64,000 nucleotides of DNA from Phytohabitans suffuscus (lineage in GTDB: Bacteria; Actinomycetota; Actinomycetes; Mycobacteriales; Micromonosporaceae), in the NCBI RefSeq assembly GCF_011764565.1, contig NZ_AP022871.1:4030320-4094319 (forward strand), in the 5' to 3' direction. A program made the translations under genes and the position numbers. Below are positions 43,557 through 53,484 of this stretch, piece after piece; the first letter of the stretch is position 1, and every line of letters begins with the position of its first letter. Below the pieces are notes generated by a model. The model was not told where the DNA came from, did not search any database, and was given only the letters and a program-made list of their open reading frames with translations.

Positions 43557-46376
43557 GTGCCGAGCAACGCCAGCAGCCGTCTGGTCATCGTCGAGTCACC
43601 GGCGAAGGCCAAGACGATCTCGGGCTATCTCGGTCCGGGGTATGTCGTGGAAGCCAGCCTCGGGCACGTGCGCGACCTGCCGCGCAACGCCGAGGAGGTC
43701 CCGACGGCTTACAAGGACCGGTCGTGGGCGCGGCTCGGTGTCGACGTCGACAACGGGTTCGAGGCGCTCTATGTGGTCTCGCCTGACCGGCGCAAGCAGA
43801 TCACCAAGCTGAAGACCCTGGTCAAGGACGTCGACGAGGTCTTCCTCGCGACAGATGAGGACCGCGAGGGCGAGGCCATCGCCTGGCACCTGGTCGAGAC
43901 GCTCAAGCCCAAGGTGCCGGTCCGCCGGATGGTCTTCCACGAGATCACCCGGTCGGCCATCCAGGCCGCGATCGCCAGCCCGCGCGACATCGACCGCGAC
44001 CTTGTCGACGCGCAGGAGGCGCGCCGCATCCTCGACCGCCTCTACGGGTACGAGGTGTCGCCCGTCCTGTGGAAGAAGGTGCGCACCGGCCTCTCCGCGG
44101 GCCGGGTGCAGTCGGTCGCCACCCGCATCGTCGTGGAGCGCGAGCGGCAGCGGATGGCGTTCCGCACCGCCGAGTACTGGGACGTGGCCGCGACGCTGGC
44201 CGTTCAGGGCAAGGTCGAGGGGCCCCGCACGTTCGGCGCGACACTGATCGCGCTCGATGGTGACCGGGTCGCCACGGGCAAGGACTTCGAGCCGACGACG
44301 GGCCGGGTGAAGCCGGGCGCCGGGGTGGTCCATCTCGACGCCGACGGCGCCCGTGGCCTGGCCGCCCGCCTCGACGGGCGGCCGTTCACTGTCACCCGCG
44401 TGGAGGAAAAGCCGTACCGGCGCAGGCCGTACGCGCCCTTCATCACCTCCACCCTGCAGCAGGAGGCCGCGCGCAAGCTGCGCCTCTCCTCCCAGCAGAC
44501 GATGCGGGTCGCGCAGCGGCTGTACGAGAACGGCTACATCACCTATATGCGTACCGACTCGGTCAACCTGTCCGAGACCGCCCTCGCGGCGGCCCGCCGG
44601 CAGATCGCCGAGCTGTACGGCGAGCGCAACGTGCCGCCGGAGCCCCGCCGCTACACCGGGAAGGTCAAGAACGCCCAGGAGGCGCACGAGGCGATCCGCC
44701 CCGCGGGTGACAACTTCCGTACCCCGGGCGAGGTGGCCAACGAGCTGTCGACCGAGGAGTTCAAGCTCTACGAGCTGATCTGGCGGCGCACGATCGCGTC
44801 CCAGATGACCGACGCGGTCGGCTCGTCCGTCTCGGTGCGCATCCGCGCCGTCTCGACCTCGGGCGAGGAGGCCGACTTCGGGGCGACCGGTAAGACGATC
44901 ACCGACCCGGGCTTCCTGCGCGCGTACGTCGAGTCCTCCGACGACGAGAACGCCGAGGCCGACGACCAGGAGCGGCGGCTTCCCACGCTGGTCAAGGACC
45001 AGCCGCTGACCGCCGAGGAGCTGGCCGCGGTCGGCCACACCACCCAGCCGCCGGCCCGCTACACCGAAGCGTCGCTGGTCAAGCAGATGGAGGAGCTGGG
45101 TATCGGCCGCCCGTCGACGTACGCGTCGATCATGGCGACGATCCAGGACCGGGGTTACGTCGCCAAGCGCGGGCAGGCGCTGATCCCGTCGTTCCTGGCG
45201 TTCGCGGTCGTGGGGCTGCTGGAGCGGCACTACCCGCGGCTTGTCGACTACAACTTCACCGCCGGGATGGAGAACGAGCTCGACGAGATCGCGGCCGGTG
45301 ACGCCCAGGCGATCGACTTCCTGACCTCGTTCTACTTCGGCGCGCCGAGCGGCGACGACGGGTCGATCGCGCGCTCCGGTGGCCTGAAGAAGATGGTCAC
45401 CGAAAACCTCGGCGACATCGACGCCCGCAGCGTCAACTCGATCCCGCTCTTCCGCGACGACGAGGGGCGCGAGGTGGTGGTGCGGGTCGGCCGCTACGGG
45501 CCGTACCTGCAGCGCACGCTCCCCGGCGCGGAGCCGGCCACCGAGGGTGACGACCGGGTCTCCATCCCGGAAGGGCTGGCGCCCGACGAGCTCACCCCGG
45601 AAAAGGTGGAGGAGCTGTTCCTCGGCGGTGGCGGCGAGCGCAAGCTGGGCGAGCACCCGGAGACCGGCGAGCCGGTGGTGCTCAAGTCCGGCCGCTACGG
45701 GCCGTACGTCTCGACCGGCGATCGCAACGCCTCGCTGCTGCGCTCGCAGTCGCCCGAGTCGATGACGCTCGAAGAGGCGCTGAGGCTGCTCACGCTGCCC
45801 CGCCTGGTCGGCCGCGACGCGGAAGGCAACGAGATCCTCGCGGCGGCCGGCCGCTACGGGCCGTACGTCAAGCGCGGCGACGACTACCGGTCGCTCGACG
45901 CCGAAGACAAGATCTTCACGGTCACGCTCGACGAGGCGCTGGCGCTGCTGGCCGCCCCGAAGGCCCGCCAGCGGCGCGCGGCCGCCGAGCCGCTGCGCGA
46001 GCTGGGCGTCGACCCGCTCACCGAAAAGCAGATGACCATCAAGAACGGGCGCTTCGGGCCGTACGTGACCGATGGCGAGACGAACGCTTCGCTGCGCCGC
46101 GACCAGACACCGGAGTCGCTCACGATCGAGCAGGCATCGGAGATGCTGGCCGACCGGCGGGCCCGGGGTCCGGCGAAGCCGCGCAAGAAGGCGGCCGCGA
46201 AGAAGGCCACGGCGGCGGCGGAGGGCGAGGCGCCGGCGAAGAAGGCCACCGCCGCGAAGAAGACGGCGGCGAAGAAAGCCACAGCGGCCAAGAAGACGAC
46301 GGCGGCCAAGAAGACCACAGCAGCGAAGAAGACGACGGCGGCCAAGAAGACGACCGCGCGGAAGGCTTCCGAGTAG
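43557..46376 (+). CDS. topA: DNA topoisomerase I
   Basis: Type IA topoisomerase, 939 residues; relaxes negative supercoils. Toprim domain: LVIVESPAKAKTISGYLG at the start and LATDEDREGEAIAWHL. GLSAGRVQSVATRI follows, then the catalytic Tyr330 in GYITYMRTDSVNLSE. The C-terminal third contains four Topo_C repeats, each with a GRYGPY or GRFGPY block. The tail is a Lys/Ala/Thr-rich strand (KKATAAKKTTAAKK), as in mycobacterial topA, which lacks zinc fingers. GTG at 43557 with AGGAGA upstream. Confidence 0.97.
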   Translation: MPSNASSRLVIVESPAKAKTISGYLGPGYVVEASLGHVRDLPRNAEEVPTAYKDRSWARLGVDVDNGFEALYVVSPDRRKQITKLKTLVKDVDEVFLATDEDREGEAIAWHLVETLKPKVPVRRMVFHEITRSAIQAAIASPRDIDRDLVDAQEARRILDRLYGYEVSPVLWKKVRTGLSAGRVQSVATRIVVERERQRMAFRTAEYWDVAATLAVQGKVEGPRTFGATLIALDGDRVATGKDFEPTTGRVKPGAGVVHLDADGARGLAARLDGRPFTVTRVEEKPYRRRPYAPFITSTLQQEAARKLRLSSQQTMRVAQRLYENGYITYMRTDSVNLSETALAAARRQIAELYGERNVPPEPRRYTGKVKNAQEAHEAIRPAGDNFRTPGEVANELSTEEFKLYELIWRRTIASQMTDAVGSSVSVRIRAVSTSGEEADFGATGKTITDPGFLRAYVESSDDENAEADDQERRLPTLVKDQPLTAEELAAVGHTTQPPARYTEASLVKQMEELGIGRPSTYASIMATIQDRGYVAKRGQALIPSFLAFAVVGLLERHYPRLVDYNFTAGMENELDEIAAGDAQAIDFLTSFYFGAPSGDDGSIARSGGLKKMVTENLGDIDARSVNSIPLFRDDEGREVVVRVGRYGPYLQRTLPGAEPATEGDDRVSIPEGLAPDELTPEKVEELFLGGGGERKLGEHPETGEPVVLKSGRYGPYVSTGDRNASLLRSQSPESMTLEEALRLLTLPRLVGRDAEGNEILAAAGRYGPYVKRGDDYRSLDAEDKIFTVTLDEALALLAAPKARQRRAAAEPLRELGVDPLTEKQMTIKNGRFGPYVTDGETNASLRRDQTPESLTIEQASEMLADRRARGPAKPRKKAAAKKATAAAEGEAPAKKATAAKKTAAKKATAAKKTTAAKKTTAAKKTTAAKKTTARKASE

Positions 46377-46401
46377 TTCGAACACGTGTACGATAAGGCG
46401 C

Positions 46402-46710
46402 GTGTATGACCGAGACGTCCCCGACAAGCGTGCCGTCGTCATCCACAGCCTGTCCGGCTTCCACGGGCCGGTCAGGGGCCGGGTGAGGCTGCCGCACCGC
46501 ATGTTCTGGCATGCCGACCGCGTGTTCGACCTCGACAAGCCGGCCGCGCTGCGCCGGATGTACGAGATCGTGCTCAGCGAGGCCCTGTCATACGACGAGC
46601 TGCGCACCTGGCTCGACGTCCCGACCCTGCGCCGCGAGTGGCACAGCCTCTGCCTGCCACAGGTGGTCCGCCGCGACTGGGAGCGCCGCCATCCGAGCCT
46701 GGCCGCCTGA
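46402..46710 (+). CDS. Small hypothetical protein downstream of topA
   Basis: 102-residue protein, VYDRDVPDKRAVVIHSLSGF..., with several Trp/Arg-rich segments (HRMFWHADRVFDLDKPAALR, LRREWHSLCLPQVVRRDWER). No domain recognised. GTG at 46402 has no ribosome-binding site, but TACGAT (46389–46394), a good -10 box, ends 7 bases before it. A leaderless transcript starting at or near the GTG is therefore likely. Confidence 0.7.
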   Translation: MYDRDVPDKRAVVIHSLSGFHGPVRGRVRLPHRMFWHADRVFDLDKPAALRRMYEIVLSEALSYDELRTWLDVPTLRREWHSLCLPQVVRRDWERRHPSLAA

Positions 46711-46720
46711 GGCCCGGCCG

Positions 46721-48028
46721 TCAGGCGCCCAGCACGCGCTCGGTGTAGGCGTTGGCGAAGACGCGGGACGGGTCGAGCCGGTCGCGCACGGCCAGGAAGT
46801 CGTCGAAGCGCTCGTACGCCGGTCGCAGCGACTCCCTGTCGCGGTAGTGCAGCTTGCCCCAATGTGGACGGCCGCCGAGGTCCTGGGCCACCCGCTCGAA
46901 CGCGCGGAAGTACGGCTCGTACTCCACGCCGACGAACTGGTGGATCGCGATGTACGCGGACTCGCGCCCGTACCCGTGGGAGAGCCAGATGCCGTCCGGC
47001 GCGCTGAAACGCACCTCGACCGGGATCAGCACCTTGAACGGCAGCGACTCCACCACCCGCCGCAGCCCGGCGAACGCCTCGGGCAGCGCGGCGCGGGGCA
47101 GCGCGTACTCCATCTCCGTGAAGCGGACCCGGCGCGGGCTGACGAAGGCCGCGTCGGAGCGGGCCGTGTATACCCGGGGGGTGAGCACGCGTGCCTCGGT
47201 GCGGGAGATGGCCGGCACCAGCGCGGGCATCCGGCGGCCCACCCGGCAGAGGCCGCCGAGCACCGTGTTCTGCAGGAAGTCGTCGTCCCACCAGGCGCGC
47301 AGCTTCGACAGTGGACGGTCGTCGGCGGCGACCCGGTTGTTGCGCTTGGTAAGCGTGTGCTCGGTGTACGGCAGCCAGTAGAACTCGAAGTGGTCGTTGC
47401 CTCCGACGTGCTCGGGCAGCCCGGACAGCACGCTGTCGAGGGGCATCGGGCGCTCGTCGGCGTGCAGCACGAACGCGTCGACGCACCGCAGCTTGACCTC
47501 CGTGATGACGCCGAGCGCGCCGAGCCCGACCTGGGCGGCGACGAAGACGTCGGGGTGCTCGTCCGGGCCGCAGCGGATCACCTCGCCGGTGCCGGTGACC
47601 AGTGTCAGGCCGACCACGAAGGTGGACAGGCAGCCGTACGCCGCGCCGGTGCCGTGGGTGCCCGTGGAGATGGCGCCGGCGATCGTCTGGGCGTCGATGT
47701 CGCCGAGGTTGGGCAGGGCGAGGCCGGCCGTGGCGAGCGACTCGTTGAGCACGCGGAGTGGCATGCCGGCGGGCACGGTGACAACCCTCGATTCGAGGTC
47801 GACCGAAAGGGTGGATCCGACGCCCGAGAGGTCGAGCCTTATGTCCTCCGCCAGGGCGATATCGGTGAAGGAGTGCCCGCTGCCGACCGCTTTGATCCGG
47901 CGCCCCTCGGCGATCGCGTCTTGTATGGCGGCGGTCACCTCATCGATGCTGGTGGGGCATACGACGGTGGCCTGTGTGACCCGCTGGTTGCCGGCCCAGT
48001 TGCGCCACGTAACTGTCGTCGGGGCCAT
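46721..48028 (-). CDS. D-arabinono-1,4-lactone oxidase-family FAD oxidoreductase
   Basis: 435 residues. The N-terminal FAD-binding (VAO/PCMH) domain includes RIKAVGSGHSFTDIALAED, whose His is the usual FAD attachment site, and GAISTGTHGTGAAYGCL. The C-terminal ALO domain ends with GGRPHWGKLHYRDRESLRP, the HWGK motif of aldonolactone/alditol oxidases. Likely oxidises a sugar lactone or polyol with O2. ATG at 48028 is preceded by GGAGG. It is divergent from a TetR regulator with paired candidate operators between. Confidence 0.93.
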   Translation of the reverse strand: MAPTTVTWRNWAGNQRVTQATVVCPTSIDEVTAAIQDAIAEGRRIKAVGSGHSFTDIALAEDIRLDLSGVGSTLSVDLESRVVTVPAGMPLRVLNESLATAGLALPNLGDIDAQTIAGAISTGTHGTGAAYGCLSTFVVGLTLVTGTGEVIRCGPDEHPDVFVAAQVGLGALGVITEVKLRCVDAFVLHADERPMPLDSVLSGLPEHVGGNDHFEFYWLPYTEHTLTKRNNRVAADDRPLSKLRAWWDDDFLQNTVLGGLCRVGRRMPALVPAISRTEARVLTPRVYTARSDAAFVSPRRVRFTEMEYALPRAALPEAFAGLRRVVESLPFKVLIPVEVRFSAPDGIWLSHGYGRESAYIAIHQFVGVEYEPYFRAFERVAQDLGGRPHWGKLHYRDRESLRPAYERFDDFLAVRDRLDPSRVFANAYTERVLGA

Positions 48029-48042
48029 CCGAACCTCCGGCT

Positions 48043-48057
48043 AATGTGAGTAGCATT
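48043..48057. promoter_or_regulatory. Candidate TetR operator 1 (oxidase side)
   Basis: AATGTGAGTAGCATT, 15-bp imperfect palindrome 15 bp upstream of the oxidase start. It shares the centre TGAGTA and the A/T ends with the second site at 48118–48132. Confidence 0.45.
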
Positions 48058-48117
48058 CATATCAGCGGTGACCACTCCGCGTAAACAGCTGCGATCCGTG
48101 GGACGGGCTCGCTCGTT

Positions 48118-48132
48118 AACCTGAGTAAGGTT
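48118..48132. promoter_or_regulatory. Candidate TetR operator 2 (regulator side)
   Basis: AACCTGAGTAAGGTT, 15-bp palindrome with centre GAGTA, 36 bp upstream of the TetR gene start. Confidence 0.45.
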
Positions 48133-48168
48133 CTCACCGTCGAAAACCTCGAAGGGGAGTGGCGACGA

Positions 48169-48804
48169 GTGTCGACATCTACCGCGACCGTCGCGACCGG
48201 GCCGCTGCGCCGCGTTCCGGTCCAAGGGCGCAGCGTGGCGCGTGTTCAGCGGATGCTCGACGCCTGTGCCGAGCTCGTCGACGAGGTGGGTTACGAGGGG
48301 CTCACCACGACCCTGCTCGCCGAGCGCGCCGGGGTCGCGATCGGCTCGGTCTACCAGTTCTTCCCGGACAAGCGCGCCATCGTCCAGGCGCTCACGCTGC
48401 GCAACATGGAGGCCTACCTCGAGCGCCTCGCCAGCAGCTGGGCCGACGGCTCGTCCACCGACTGGTGGGACGGCGTCGACGCGGCCATCGACGAGTACAT
48501 CGCGATGCACCGCTCCGTCCCCGGCTTCCGCACGCTGCACTTCGGCGACGTGGTCGACGTGCACCTGCTCGACGAGGAGCGCGACAACAACGCGGTGATC
48601 GCCGGGCGGGTCGCCCAGGTGCTCGTCGAGCAGTTCGGGGTCGCCGAGACGCAGCGGCTGCGGTTCGCGCTGGAGATCGCGGTCGAGGCCGCGGACGCGC
48701 TGATCAAGCTGGCCTTCCGCCGCGACCTGGACGGTGACGACACCGTGCTGGGCGAGGCCAAGGCACTGATCCGCGAATACCTCCACCGCCACGTCGACGC
48801 CTAG
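48169..48804 (+). CDS. TetR-family transcriptional regulator
   Basis: 211-residue TetR-type repressor. Helix-turn-helix at about residues 40–75: LTTTLLAERAGVAIGSVYQFFPDKRAIV. The C-terminal ligand domain is alpha-helical. GTG at 48169. Divergent arrangement with the lactone oxidase and two similar palindromes between suggest it controls the oxidase and itself. The ligand is unknown. Confidence 0.92.
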   Translation: MSTSTATVATGPLRRVPVQGRSVARVQRMLDACAELVDEVGYEGLTTTLLAERAGVAIGSVYQFFPDKRAIVQALTLRNMEAYLERLASSWADGSSTDWWDGVDAAIDEYIAMHRSVPGFRTLHFGDVVDVHLLDEERDNNAVIAGRVAQVLVEQFGVAETQRLRFALEIAVEAADALIKLAFRRDLDGDDTVLGEAKALIREYLHRHVDA

Positions 48805-48808
48805 CCGG

Positions 48809-50014
48809 CTAGAGAAACGCGCGGCCCTCGCCGCGGTAGGTGGGCACCGTCTCCACCACTTCCGCGCCGTCGACGAGGTGCAGCTCGTTGACGTGCTCGC
48901 AGAGCTCACCGGCCTTGGCGTGGCGAAACCACACCCGGTCGCCCACCCGCAGCCCCTCGGCCGCCGCGCCGCGCAGCGGTGTCTGCACCTCACCGGCACC
49001 CTCCGCGCCGACGAGTCGCAGCCCCGCCGGAAGCCACGGCAGCGGCTGGCGGGTGGCGTGCGTCTGGCCGGAGGCGATCCATCCGCCACCGGAGACGGTC
49101 ACGTAGCCGCGGGCCGGGCGGCGCACCACCGCGAGCGCGAAGAAGGCCGCCGGCTCGGGGCGCCACGCGCGGTATCCGTCGAAGAGCGCCGGCCCGTACA
49201 GCCCGGATCCGGCGGTCACCTCGGTCACGGCCGGGTCCGCGGCGGTGGCGGCCACGCTGCCCGTGCCGCCGCTGTTGAAGAACTCCACCTCCGCGTGCTC
49301 CCGCACGGCGGCGAGCGCGGCGCCGCGCCGGCGCAGCAGGTCGTGGTACGAACGGCGCTGCATCAGCCGGATCGCGAGGCCGCGGAGTGTCTGGCTCGGC
49401 GGGGCGTCGCCGAGGCCGGCGATCTGCGCGTCGTACGCCATGAGCCCCACCAGGCGAAAGCCGCGACGGCCGGCGATCTCGCGCGCGAGCGTCCCCGCCG
49501 CGGCGGCGGCGTGCAGCGGCGATCGGCGCACGCCGACGTGCAGGCCGAACGGGCGCCAGGAGCCGTCGATGTCGAGGCAGACCCGGATGTCGGCGCGGTG
49601 GCCCGGGGCCGCGACGGTGTCGACGAGGTCGAGCTGGGCGGACCCGTCGACCATCAGGGTGATCGACGTGGCCAGCCCGGGGTCGGCGGCCAGCTCGCGC
49701 AGCGCCGTGCGGTCGGCGGTCGGGTACGCCACCAGCGCGTCGTGCGTCATCCCCGAGCGGACCAGCCAGATCGCCTCGGCCAGCGAGTACGACATGACGC
49801 CCCGCCAGCCGGGGGTGGCGAGGGCGCGCTCGATGAGGGCACGGCTGCGGACGGACTTGCTGGCCGTGCGGAGGGGTTTTCCGCCGGCCCGGCGGGCGAG
49901 GGCCCGCGCGTTGGCATCGAAGGCGGCGAGATCGACGACCGCGAACGGTGGATCGAGATCCCCGGTCGCCTTGTCAAGGCGTTCGCGGAGTGCGTCGCGC
50001 GCGCTCGTCGTCAC
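48809..50014 (-). CDS. PLP-dependent alanine-racemase-fold amino acid deaminase/aldolase
   Basis: Fold-type III PLP enzyme of 401 residues, like bacterial amino acid deaminases and D-threonine aldolases. PLP lysine is expected in RTASKSVRS near residue 53. FFNSGGTGSVAATAADPAVT binds phosphate, ELTAGSGLYGPAL-like VTAGSGLYGPALFDGY follows. The C-terminal D-Ser-dehydratase-like domain has VWFRHAKAGELCEHVNELHLV with the His and Cys metal site. It converges on the TetR gene. The pairing with an aldonolactone oxidase suggests a shared catabolic role, but this is only positional. Confidence 0.85.
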   Translation of the reverse strand: MTTSARDALRERLDKATGDLDPPFAVVDLAAFDANARALARRAGGKPLRTASKSVRSRALIERALATPGWRGVMSYSLAEAIWLVRSGMTHDALVAYPTADRTALRELAADPGLATSITLMVDGSAQLDLVDTVAAPGHRADIRVCLDIDGSWRPFGLHVGVRRSPLHAAAAAGTLAREIAGRRGFRLVGLMAYDAQIAGLGDAPPSQTLRGLAIRLMQRRSYHDLLRRRGAALAAVREHAEVEFFNSGGTGSVAATAADPAVTEVTAGSGLYGPALFDGYRAWRPEPAAFFALAVVRRPARGYVTVSGGGWIASGQTHATRQPLPWLPAGLRLVGAEGAGEVQTPLRGAAAEGLRVGDRVWFRHAKAGELCEHVNELHLVDGAEVVETVPTYRGEGRAFL

Positions 50015-50123
50015 AGGAGCACGCTAACGGTTCAACGCCGGAAAGCGAAACTCCTTCGCGTATCAATCGCACCGACGAGCGCGCCACCAGGGCCGTCAGG
50101 CCGCGCGTCTAGAGTGTCAGCGG

Positions 50124-52303
50124 ATGCCAGCAGGCGGAGGGACGAGGGCCATCGACGCCAATCCTCGCGAGGAGAGCGGTAGCGGCCGCGCCGGCGCGTC
50201 GACGAAGGGCTCGTCGACGGCCCAGGTCGACCTGTCCGGGTTCAACGCGCTCCGCTCGGTGCTGCGGATCCGGCCGTTCCGCCGGCTCTGGATGGTCACC
50301 GGAGTCGCCGCGCTCGGCGACTGGCTGGGCCTGCTCGCCACCGCCACCTTCGCGTCCGCGCAGGTCTCCGGCGACGCCGCCAAGGGTCTCGCGTTCGGCT
50401 CCGTCATCGCCGTGCGCCTGCTGCCCGCCCTCGTGCTCGGCCCGGTCGCCGGCGTGATGGCCGACCGCTTCGACCGGCGATACACGATGGTCATCTGCGA
50501 CCTGCTGCGCTTCGTGTTGTTCGCGTCGATCCCGGTGGTCGCCCTCTTCTCGGAGAACGCGGGCGTCACGGTCGGCTGGGCGGCCATCGCCACGTTCCTG
50601 ATCGAGACGATCACGCTGCTGTGGATCCCGGCCAAGGAAGCGTCGGTTCCCAACCTGATCCCGCGCTCGCGGCTCGAAAACGCCAACCAGCTCACGCTCA
50701 TCACCACGTACGGCATCACGCCCGTCCTCGCCGGCCTCGGCATCGCCGCGCTCGACCGGATCACGCGCGCGGGCAACACCACCCCGCCGGAGTGGGCCGA
50801 GGCGTCCAACCTCGCGCTGTACTTCAACTCGCTCACCCGCCTGGCCATGGCGCTCGTCGTGTACTTCGGGATCAAGGAGATCAGCGGCCGGGCCCGCGGG
50901 GCGAAGGAGCACGGGCAGAGCGTGCTGCGGCAGTTCGTCGAGGGCTGGAAGTACGTGGGCAAGACCCCGCTGGTGCGCGGCCTCGTCTTCGGCATCCTCG
51001 GCGCGTTCGCGGGCGGCGGCATCGTCATCGGCACCGCGCAGTTCTTCGCCCGCTCGCTCAACGCCGGCGACGCCGCCTTCTACCTGCTCTTCGGCACGCT
51101 CTTTGTGGGGCTGGGGCTCGGCATCGGGCTCGGTCCCACGGTGGTGCGCGACCTGTCCCGGCGGCGCTGGTTCGGCATGAGCATCGTGCTGGCCGGCGTA
51201 TCGGTGCTGCTGCTGTCCGCCGCCATCCACCTGAGCATGGCCGTGCTCGGCGCGCTGCTGGTCGGCAGCGGGGCCGGGATGGCGTTCCTGTCCGGGGTCA
51301 CGCTGCTCGGCGGCGAGGTGGGCGACGACGTGCGGGGGCGGGTCTTCGCGTTCGTGCAGACCGCCGTGCGCGTGGTGCTGATGCTCGCCATCGCGCTCTC
51401 GTCGAGCCTCGTCGGCCTGGGCGGCTCCTGGCAGATCGGCAGCATCTCGATCTCCTCCACCCGCCTGCTGCTGCTCGCGGCCGGCATCGCCAGCATCGTC
51501 ACCGGCATCAGCGCGTTCCGCCAGATGGACGACAAGCCGGGCGTACCGGTCCTGGCCGACCTCTGGGGCTCGTTGCGCGGCCGCCCGCTCTCCGCCGGGG
51601 AGAAGCCGGTCGGGCGGGGCAGGTTCGTGGTCTTCGAGGGTGGCGAGGGCGCCGGCAAGTCCACACAGGTCAACGCGCTCGCCGAGGCGCTGCGCGCGGA
51701 GCGCCACGAGGTCGTGGTGACCCGCGAGCCGGGTGCGACCGAGGTCGGGCAGCGCATCCGTAGCCTCGTGCTCGGCAAGGACTCCGGCCTCTCGCCCCGC
51801 GCCGAGGCGCTGCTCTACGCCGCCGACCGGGCCGACCACGTGGCCACCGTCGTGCGCCCGGCGCTGTCCCGGGGGCCGTGGTGATCAGCGACCGCTACGT
51901 CGACTCCTCCCTCGCATACCAGGGCGCGGGCCGCACGCTCCCGGTCGACGAGGTCTCCTGGCTCTCCTCCTGGGCCACCGGCGGGCTCCGGCCCGACCTC
52001 GTGGTGCTGCTCGACGTGCCGCCCGAGGTGGGGCTGGCCCGGGCCGCCCGGCGGGGCGCGGCCGACCGGCTGGAGAGCGAGTCGGTGGCGTTCCACGAGC
52101 GCGTGCGGTACGCCTTCCTCGACCTGGCCGCCGCCGAACCCAAGCGCTACCTGGTGCTCGACGCGACCCGGTCGCCCGAGGAGATCACCGCCGCCGTGGT
52201 GGAGCGGGTGTCCGCGCTCTTCCCGGAGGAGCCGCCGGCACACGAGGTCGCCGAGGCGCTCGACGGCGTGGCCGAGGCCGACCTGGAGCGGAGGCCCTCG
52301 TGA
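50124..52303 (+). CDS. tmk: MFS-like membrane domain fused to thymidylate kinase (one apparent frameshift)
   Basis: Two-part protein of about 726 residues. Residues 1–470 resemble an MFS permease (about 11–12 helices; LGPVAGVMADRFDRRYTM is the signature loop). Residues 500–726 are dTMP kinase: FVVFEGGEGAGKSTQVNAL (Walker A), TREPGATEVGQRIR, the DR(Y) motif VISDRYVDSSLAYQGAGR. dTMP kinase makes dTDP for DNA synthesis. The frame breaks at 51873–51877; one extra G in the GGGGG run gives SRGAVVISDRY. Such fusions exist in Streptomyces. ATG at 50124; the stop overlaps the holB GTG. Confidence 0.9.
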
Positions 52304-53484
52304 GCGATGTCTTCGCCGACCTGGTCGGGCAGGACGAGGCGGTCGAGACGCTGCGCCGCGCGGCGGAGGCCGGCGCCGCGGTCCTCAGTGGAGGGACCGG
52401 CGGCGGCATGACGCACGCCTGGATCTTCACCGGCCCGCCCGGCTCGGGCCGGTCGGTGGCCGCGCGCGCGTTCGCGGCCGCGCTCCAGTGCCGGTACGGC
52501 ACGGGCTGCGGCGACTGCCCCGGCTGCCACACCACACTCACCGGCACCCACGCCGACGTGCGGTTCGTGGTGCCGGAAGGGCTCTCTATCGGGGTCAGCG
52601 AGATGCGCGCGCTGGTGCTGCGCGCGGCGAGCGCGCCGTCCGGCGGCCGGTGGCAGGTGCTCGTGATCGAAGACGCCGACCGGCTCACCGAGGCCGCCGG
52701 CAACGCGCTGCTCAAGGCCATCGAGGAGCCGCCGCCGCGCACCGTCTTCCTGCTCTGCACGCCCTCGACCCACCCCGACGACATCTCGGTGACGATCCGG
52801 TCGCGCTGCCGCGTCGTACCGCTGCGGCAGCCCCCGGCCAGCGCGGTCGCGACGGTCCTGGCCGCCCGCGACGGCGTCGCCGAAGACGTGGCCCAGTGGG
52901 CGGCGGCCGCGGCGCAGGGGCACGTGGGGCGGGCCAAGCGCCTGGCCCGCGACCCCGAGGCGCGCAAGCGGCGCGAGGCGGTCCTGGCCGTGCCGCGGCG
53001 GCTGACCGGCGTCGGCGCCTGCTTCGACGCGGCGTCCGCGCTGATCGAGGCGGCCGAGGCGGAGGCCGAGGCGGCGGTCGCCGAGACCGACGCGGCCGAG
53101 CGGTCCGCGCTGGAGACCGCGCTCGGCGCCGGTGGCACCGGGCGCGGCGCGGCGGGTGCGATCCGGGGCGCGGCCGGGCAGCTCAAAGACCTCGAACGCC
53201 GCCAGAAGTCACGGGCCACCCGGGCCCAGCGCGACGCGCTCGACCGCGCGCTGGTCGACCTGGCCGGCTTCTACCGCGACGTGCTCACGGTCAAGCTGGG
53301 CGCGCCGGTGTCGCCCGTACACACCGACACCGCGCCGCTCGCGTCGGCCGCCGCCGAGCGGTGGACCGCGGAGAGCACGCTGCGGCGGCTGGAGGCGATC
53401 CTCGCCTGCCGCGACGCGATCGAGGCCAATGTGAAGCCGCGGATCGCGGTCGAGTCGATGATGCTCGCGCTGTGGCGCGGCTGA
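52300..53484 (+). CDS. holB: DNA polymerase III subunit delta'
   Basis: Clamp-loader subunit delta', 394 residues. FTGPPGSGRSVAARAFAAAL (Walker A-like with Arg for Lys), zinc module CGDCPGCHTTLTGTHADV (GCGDCPGC), VLVIEDADRLTEAAGNALLK, and the sensor region LKAIEEPPPRTVFLL with RSRCRVVPLR. The C-terminal part is long and Ala/Glu-rich. GTG at 52300 overlaps the tmk stop. Same order as in Streptomyces. Confidence 0.95.
   Translation: MSDVFADLVGQDEAVETLRRAAEAGAAVLSGGTGGGMTHAWIFTGPPGSGRSVAARAFAAALQCRYGTGCGDCPGCHTTLTGTHADVRFVVPEGLSIGVSEMRALVLRAASAPSGGRWQVLVIEDADRLTEAAGNALLKAIEEPPPRTVFLLCTPSTHPDDISVTIRSRCRVVPLRQPPASAVATVLAARDGVAEDVAQWAAAAAQGHVGRAKRLARDPEARKRREAVLAVPRRLTGVGACFDAASALIEAAEAEAEAAVAETDAAERSALETALGAGGTGRGAAGAIRGAAGQLKDLERRQKSRATRAQRDALDRALVDLAGFYRDVLTVKLGAPVSPVHTDTAPLASAAAERWTAESTLRRLEAILACRDAIEANVKPRIAVESMMLALWRG

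Noticed and set aside
43596..47486. 1296-residue open frame on the minus strand opposite topA
   Set aside because: Shadow of a high-GC gene in another frame: Arg/Pro/Ala-rich, no domain, no start site, and topA on the other strand is certain.
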